64,000 nucleotides of DNA from Halorientalis sp. IM1011 (GTDB lineage: Archaea > Halobacteriota > Halobacteria > Halobacteriales > Haloarculaceae): contig NZ_CP019067.1 in the NCBI RefSeq assembly GCF_001989615.1, positions 806,001 through 870,000 on the forward strand, given 5' to 3'. The notes below the pieces were generated by a model. The model did no database searches, had not been told where the DNA came from, and saw only the letters and a list, made by a program, of their open reading frames with translations. The translations under genes were made by a program, and so were the position numbers. This document shows positions 60,156-64,000 of the stretch, piece by piece. Position 1 is the stretch's first letter, and each line of letters opens with the position of its first letter.

Positions 60156-60314
60156 ATGCCCAAAACGCTCGAAGTCACGTGCACGAGCGGGGACTGCGAA
60201 CTCGACATGTTCGAGATGCACTACACCTACGACATGCCCGACGACGTGGGGGTCACGGACTTCTCCTGTCCCTACTGCGGCGGGACGGACTGTCTGGAGG
60301 AGATCGAACTATGA
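60156..60314 (+). CDS. small zinc-finger protein upstream of Hsp20
   Basis: 52 residues starting MPKTLEVTCTSGDCELDM. Cysteines at CTSGDC and SCPYCGGTDC form a candidate zinc site. Its ATGA stop-start overlap with the Hsp20 gene shows translational coupling. Function unknown; such small proteins in haloarchaea often accompany stress or RNA-related genes. Confidence 0.82.
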   Translation: MPKTLEVTCTSGDCELDMFEMHYTYDMPDDVGVTDFSCPYCGGTDCLEEIEL

Positions 60315-60781
60315 TCCGCGAACTCGGTCGCTCGCTCGGCAACACGGTCATGGAGACCGTCGGCCGCGCGGCCAGTCGCGTTCAGGAGCGCCGCCCGCTC
60401 CCGGTCGACCTGCTCGAATCCGAGGACGCCTTCCTCGCGGTGTTCGACGCGCCCGGCGCGACCAGCAGCGACGTGCAGGTCCGATTCGACGACGACGCCG
60501 TCGAGGTCCGGATCGACCGCTTCCGGGACTTCTACGAGGGGTTCGAGATGCTCGTCCCCGGTCGGGGTCTCTCGCTCGACGGCCGCGTCAGCCTCCCCGA
60601 GGACGCCGCCGTGGACCCCGACGAGGCCGACGCCACCCTCCGACGCAACGGGACTCTCGAAGTCCGTATCCCCAAGGACGGTGACGAAAGCGAGATGCAC
60701 GTCGAAGCGGAGTCGACCGACATCGAAGACATCGAGGAATCCACCGAGACGACCGAAGACACCGACGCACCCGAGGCCTGA
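60311..60781 (+). CDS. Hsp20/alpha-crystallin family chaperone
   Basis: 156 residues. A short N-terminal region MIRELGRSLGNTVMETVGRA precedes the alpha-crystallin-like core (LLESEDAFLAVFDAPGATSS, VRFDDDAVEVRIDRFRDFYE, GRVSLPEDAAVDPDEADATL, LRRNGTLEVRIPKD), followed by an acidic tail of 30 residues. It would hold unfolded proteins. It overlaps the preceding small zinc-finger gene by 4 bp, so the two are expressed together. Confidence 0.9.
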   Translation: MIRELGRSLGNTVMETVGRAASRVQERRPLPVDLLESEDAFLAVFDAPGATSSDVQVRFDDDAVEVRIDRFRDFYEGFEMLVPGRGLSLDGRVSLPEDAAVDPDEADATLRRNGTLEVRIPKDGDESEMHVEAESTDIEDIEESTETTEDTDAPEA

Positions 60782-61909
60782 TTACTCGACGGTCATCCCC
60801 TCGACGACCGGGAACTGTTCGTCTCCGTCGAACCGCGTCGGGTCGAACGCGGCGATGCCGTCGTCGCCCAGAATCTCACCGGCGACCGTCCGCCCCAGCG
60901 CCGGCGCGCGCATGAACCCGTGGCCGTGCCACCCCGCCGCGACGAACAGTTCAGGTTCCACCTCGCCGACCAGCGGGTCCCGGTCCGGCGTGGCGGTACA
61001 GAGTCCGGCCCAGGCTCTGTCGAAACCGTCTGGACGGTCCACATCCGGTGCCAGCGACACGTCGATCCGCTCCAGTGCGCCCTCGACGAAGGCGTCGTCG
61101 GCCGTCCGGTCCCAGTCGTCGGGGTCGAAGTCCCGCCGTTCGACGCCGTCGCCGACGAGTACCCCGCCGTCACGCGGTCGGACGTAGAACTCCCCCGACG
61201 CGTCGTACAGCGTCGGCAGGCCCTCGCCCCCGGGGATCGGCTCGGTCACCAGCGCCTGCACCCGGTAGGCCTTGATCGGCACGGCGACGCCGGCCTCGGC
61301 CAGCAACGGTCGGGCGTGTGCGCCGGCTGCGACCAGCACCGCGTCGAAATCAACCGTTCCATCGGAGGTCACGACCGCGGGATCGCTCGTCACACCGACC
61401 TCGGTGTCGGTCCGGATCGTCGCGCCAGCGTCCGCGGCACGCTCTGCAACGACTGCGGCGTACTCGGCCGGGTCGGCACAGGCCGCGTCCCACGCCACGG
61501 CCGCCACGGCCACGTCGTCGGTCGCCAGTGTCGGAAACTCCGCTCGCAGGTCGGCGGCGTCGAGCAGGTCCACGTTCCGGCCACGCTCGCGCATCCGGGG
61601 AACCTGCTCGCGGATGGCCTCCGCTTTCCGCTCGTCGCCGTCGCGGGCGAGCCAGACGTAGGGGCGCTCGCGGAAGGAAAATCGGGTCTCGGCCGCGAGT
61701 TCGCGGAAGCGGTTCATCGCCCGCGCGGCGACGGCCGCGTCGGTCCGGCCGGCGAAGGCGTCGTAGCAGATCCCGGCCGCGCGGCCAGTGCTCTCGCTCG
61801 CGATATCGCCGCGCTCGAACAGCGTCACGTCAGCGCCGCGGGCGGCGAGTTCGCGGGCGGCGGTCACACCCACCGCGCCGCCGCCGACGACGGCTACCGA
61901 GTCGGTCAT
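60782..61909 (-). CDS. FAD-dependent oxidoreductase (DadA/glycine-oxidase-like)
   Basis: 375 residues. The Rossmann ADP-binding motif is at the very N-terminus: VAVVGGGAVGVTAARELAAR followed by ADVTLFERGD. The substrate part includes FDAVLVAAGAHARPLLAEAG and the C-terminal GLCTATPDRDPLVGEVEPEL with WHGHGFMRAPALGRTVAGEI. Members oxidise D-amino acids, glycine, sarcosine or related amines. No partner subunit is next door, so it is likely a single-subunit enzyme. Confidence 0.88.
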   Translation of the reverse strand: MTDSVAVVGGGAVGVTAARELAARGADVTLFERGDIASESTGRAAGICYDAFAGRTDAAVAARAMNRFRELAAETRFSFRERPYVWLARDGDERKAEAIREQVPRMRERGRNVDLLDAADLRAEFPTLATDDVAVAAVAWDAACADPAEYAAVVAERAADAGATIRTDTEVGVTSDPAVVTSDGTVDFDAVLVAAGAHARPLLAEAGVAVPIKAYRVQALVTEPIPGGEGLPTLYDASGEFYVRPRDGGVLVGDGVERRDFDPDDWDRTADDAFVEGALERIDVSLAPDVDRPDGFDRAWAGLCTATPDRDPLVGEVEPELFVAAGWHGHGFMRAPALGRTVAGEILGDDGIAAFDPTRFDGDEQFPVVEGMTVE

Positions 61910-61934
61910 TACAGATTCTCCGGCCCGGTCGCAC

Positions 61935-62384
61935 TTACCGGCGTCGGCGGACGGCGTCGACCAGCCCGACCAGCGTCAACGTGCCGAATAGCGCCAAACT
62001 CGCGTAGAGCAGCAGCAGCTCGGGGATGTCGATCCCGGCCCATTCCACCGCGATGCCGGCCAGCACGACGAGGTCGTCCAGCACGACGAGGGGGAAGAAA
62101 AGCGACAGCGCGAGGACGGCCGCGACGCCGTAGGCGATCCGGCGAGCGACCGCCTCGTCGACACTCCCCCGGCGCTGGTGGTACGCCGAGTAGACGATGA
62201 CCGCGAATCCGAGACAGAACACGGTGACGGCGGCGATCCTGAAGGAGACGTAGACGAACAGATCGGCCGCCCGGGCGGCCGCGGCGGCCAGTCCCGGCGA
62301 CGTTTCGAGGACGGCGGCCACCACCGTCAGGACGAGGCCGACGACGCCGACGACACCGGCCGCGCGGGCCCGACCGACACTCAT
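61935..62384 (-). CDS. four-helix membrane protein, unknown
   Basis: 149 residues starting at ATG 62384 (MSVGRARAAGVV). Four hydrophobic segments (VVGLVLTVVAAVLETSPGLA and VYVSFRIAAVTVFCLGFAVI among them) and a basic C-terminus RRRR. ATG 62384 is chosen because the frame upstream is low-complexity and because it overlaps the end of a 56-codon frame by 4 bp. Function unknown. Confidence 0.72.
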   Translation of the reverse strand: MSVGRARAAGVVGVVGLVLTVVAAVLETSPGLAAAAARAADLFVYVSFRIAAVTVFCLGFAVIVYSAYHQRRGSVDEAVARRIAYGVAAVLALSLFFPLVVLDDLVVLAGIAVEWAGIDIPELLLLYASLALFGTLTLVGLVDAVRRRR

Positions 62385-62551
62385 CGTCCGAGCGCGTCGA
62401 GGCTGCCCCTCACCAGGACCGGTTCCCGACGGGCGGCGTAGTCCCCGATCGCGTCGACCGGGAGCGACGCTGCTCGTGAGACGTCGACCGCCGTGGGTTT
62501 CAGCGCCACCGCGTCGATGCTCGTCCTCGCCAGCACACTCTCGCTCACCAT
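62381..62551 (-). CDS. 56-residue protein candidate
   Basis: ATG 62551 to a TGA at 62381-62383 that overlaps the next ATG (ATGA). Third positions are as GC-biased as the neighbours. It begins MVSESVLARTSIDAVALKPT and ends VLVRGSLDALGR. The frame stays open upstream of the ATG into the duplicated tail region, so it may be a truncated remnant rather than an intact gene. No family is recognised. Confidence 0.4.
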   Translation of the reverse strand: MVSESVLARTSIDAVALKPTAVDVSRAASLPVDAIGDYAARREPVLVRGSLDALGR

Positions 62552-62629
62552 ACTCTCGATCGGCCGCGTCCCCGCGGCCCGTTGTGCGCCAGTGTGGGAG
62601 TGGCCCGCAAAACGCTGTCGTTCCTGTTT

Positions 62630-62711
62630 CGCTACATCGGGCGGTCCGCATCCTCCGAACGCGTACCTCGATTCGCGTCCGCCGGCCGCTACATTGGGAG
62701 GTCCGCGTCCG
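62630..62711. repeat. decayed tandem duplication at the 3' end of the NUDIX gene
   Basis: CGCTACATCGGGCGGTCCGC (from 62630) and CGCTACATTGGGAGGTCCGC (from 62687) are direct repeats 57 bp apart. The second holds the NUDIX stop codon and last codons. The first would read on the minus strand as DADRPM-stop, compared with DADLPM-stop in the real gene. The region between is a diverged copy of the last codons. Confidence 0.65.
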
Positions 62712-63288
62712 GATCCACCTCTCGATCCACTTCCGGTGGCATCTCCCAGTCGGTCGTGAGTTCCAGCAACTGCACCAGAATCCGTGCGGTCGCGCCCCAG
62801 ACTGTGTAGCCGTCGACGTTGAAGAAGTGCAGACGGATGTCGCCATAGTGGGGGTGGTCCCGGCGCTCGGACTCGTAGTTGTCCAGATCGGTGAGGTCGT
62901 CGACCGCGAGGACGGCAATCTCGGCGACCTCACGCTCGTCGGGCGTGTACTCCCTGTCGGGGATCGTTCCGACGAACGGCCGGACGGAGTACCTGGTTAC
63001 GGTACTGATGTCGTCGATGCGGCCGACGATGTCGGCCTCGTCGGGGTTCAGGCCGATCTCCTCGTTGGCCTCACGGAGCGCGGTCGCTTCCAGATCGGCG
63101 TCGCTTGGCTCGCGACCACCGCCGGGGAAGCTCATCTGGCCCGGGTGCTCCCCGAGGTGGTCCGCCCGTTTGGTGAAAAGCAAGTGTTCGCCGCTGTCGC
63201 GGGTGATGATCGGCGCGAGCACGGCGGCCTCGCGCTCCTCGTCGCTTATTCCGGTCGCCCGGAAGTTCCCGACCCGCTCCAGGTCCAT
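62689..63288 (-). CDS. NUDIX hydrolase of the CoA pyrophosphatase type
   Basis: 199 residues from ATG 63288 (ATG 63297 is possible). LLFTKRADHLGEHPGQMSFP, GGGREPSDADLEATALREAN and EEIGL form the UPF0035/CoA-pyrophosphatase signature joined to the Nudix box. It likely splits CoA, or related nucleotide diphosphates, to nucleotide and phosphopantetheine. A TAAATTAAG stretch at 63314-63322 on the minus strand fits a promoter for a leaderless start near 63288. Confidence 0.9.
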   Translation of the reverse strand: MDLERVGNFRATGISDEEREAAVLAPIITRDSGEHLLFTKRADHLGEHPGQMSFPGGGREPSDADLEATALREANEEIGLNPDEADIVGRIDDISTVTRYSVRPFVGTIPDREYTPDEREVAEIAVLAVDDLTDLDNYESERRDHPHYGDIRLHFFNVDGYTVWGATARILVQLLELTTDWEMPPEVDREVDPDADLPM

Positions 63289-63345
63289 ACCCCCCATGTG
63301 GTCCCGCGCGCTCTTAATTTACCCGGGGTCACTCGCTCACGTGGG

Positions 63346-63816
63346 TCATGCTAACGCATCGTCGAGTCGTTCACGCGCCGACGCGAGGTCCACCGGACCC
63401 CACACTTCGAGTTCGTAACTCACGTCCAGCAGTTCACGAATGCGCGCCTCGTTCTCGTCGGCGACGGCCTCGGCCGTGTCCGACCGGAATTTCTCTTCGG
63501 CGGCCGCCCCAATCCGGTCGCGGTCGACCGAGCGGGCCGGCACGTCCAGCATGTGTGGCAGATCCGTCGCGTTCTCCGGGAGTTCCGGGAACGCCACCGG
63601 TCCGGGGACCAGCCACGGATCGTCCGCGTCCGCCGGCTCGAAGGCGACCAGGTGGTACGTCTCCAGGGCGGCCGCGATATCGCCGTCGAAGGCACTCGGA
63701 TCCAGTTCCTCGCCCTGCCGGTAGGCGAGTTCGACCAGCGCCCGCCGGAGTTCGTCGGCCGTCAGCGCGTCGAACAGGTCGACGATCCCTGCCAGTTCGT
63801 CGCCCGTCACGTCCAT
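63346..63816 (-). CDS. acidic haloarchaeal protein of unknown function
   Basis: 156 residues from ATG 63816. Helical and acidic throughout: GDELAGIVDLFDALTADELR, RRALVELAYRQGEELDPSAF, then a long helix RIGAAAEEKFRSDTAEAVAD and a C-terminal VDLASARERLDDALA. I recall a haloarchaeal DUF7109 of this size, unverified. No motif suggests an enzyme. The next gene upstream, cut by the window end, lies on the same strand. Confidence 0.78.
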   Translation of the reverse strand: MDVTGDELAGIVDLFDALTADELRRALVELAYRQGEELDPSAFDGDIAAALETYHLVAFEPADADDPWLVPGPVAFPELPENATDLPHMLDVPARSVDRDRIGAAAEEKFRSDTAEAVADENEARIRELLDVSYELEVWGPVDLASARERLDDALA

Positions 63817-63858
63817 GCTCCGACCGGCGAGTGGCACCCTCTTTACTCTGGCGCAGGG

Positions 63859-64000
63859 CTACCGATCGGTCGCGCGGTCGAGCCCCCGCCGGGCGGCCCG
63901 TTCGACCGCGCCGGGGTCGAGATCCGTCTCGTCCCAGGCGGGGAGCCTGGTGTCCTCGGCGGGCGGCGCGACGGCCTCGGCGTAGGTGTCGACCTGCTCG
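63859..64000 (-). CDS. C-terminal fragment of an unidentified gene at the window edge
   Basis: On the minus strand an open frame enters from the right edge and ends with TAG at 63859-63861. The visible 46 residues include DTRLPAWDETDLDPGAVERA and end RRGLDRATDR. The codon bias and acidic character are haloarchaeal, so it is probably real. The family cannot be told from this tail. It is 43 bp from the next gene on the same strand. Confidence 0.6.
   Translation of the reverse strand, partial: EQVDTYAEAVAPPAEDTRLPAWDETDLDPGAVERAARRGLDRATDR

Noticed and set aside
1-64000. Integrated mobile element or genomic island
   Set aside because: Base composition and codon use are uniform apart from promoters; no integrase, transposase or flanking repeats are seen.

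Overview
The window is chromosomal DNA from a halophilic archaeon (class Halobacteria). The evidence is high GC, strongly acidic proteins, archaeal information-processing genes (two TFBs, TFS, NAC, NreA), a CetZ tubulin-like protein, an AglD-type N-glycosylation enzyme and haloarchaeal pathway variants (archaeal dehydroquinate synthase II, a PurN-AICARFT fusion). Many start codons lie 26-33 bp downstream of a TATA-like box, as expected for leaderless haloarchaeal transcripts. I cannot name the genus. I see no rRNA, tRNA, CRISPR array, integrase or insertion sequence. This looks like core chromosome, not a genomic island.

Layout. 1-8.4 kb: two acyl-CoA dehydrogenases, a repeat-tailed membrane protein, the PurN-AICARFT fusion, purB and a bacterio-opsin-activator-type regulator. 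8.5-14.2 kb: a tight minus-strand operon dapA-dapB-dapD-lysA-dapF-dapE for lysine synthesis by the succinylated diaminopimelate route, in which every junction overlaps. 14.5-20.9 kb: NYN nuclease, PUA protein, a palindromic intergenic cluster, NAC-TrmI, TFS and haloarchaeal membrane proteins of unknown function. 21-28.5 kb: PiT phosphate permease, UspA, a phosphodiesterase-like protein, a 34-aa candidate gene, an ATP-grasp enzyme, pyrophosphatase, a PadR/RosR-like regulator and ribonuclease HI.

28.7-33.5 kb: TFB, NreA, small membrane proteins and CetZ. 33.6-43.3 kb: an eight-gene plus-strand cluster encoding a VirB11/PilB-type ATPase, a TadC/PilC-type membrane platform, a coiled-coil protein and four or five proteins with one N-terminal membrane segment, three with pilin-like starts and one of 1038 residues. 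I read it as a Tad/type-IV-pilus-like envelope machine of unassigned function, and it is the best candidate here for an undescribed system. Its three internal transcription starts share a TATA-plus-downstream element. 43.4-50.4 kb: shikimate-pathway enzymes aroB' and aroD, aldehyde dehydrogenase, a cation exchanger, a CTAG-type (Zim-like) DNA methylase and a cupin. 50.5-64 kb: second TFB, a condensation-domain acyltransferase behind a perfect dyad, DUF84 phosphatase, AglD, a radical SAM-HhH protein, a YHS-MaoC fusion, a zinc-ribbon/Hsp20 pair, an FAD oxidoreductase and a NUDIX hydrolase with a decayed duplicate of its 3' end.

Across the window CTAG is rare, yet five convergent gene pairs share one CTAG as the stop codon of both genes. 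Family names come from recognising motifs in the translations. No database search was run, and DUF numbers are given from memory.
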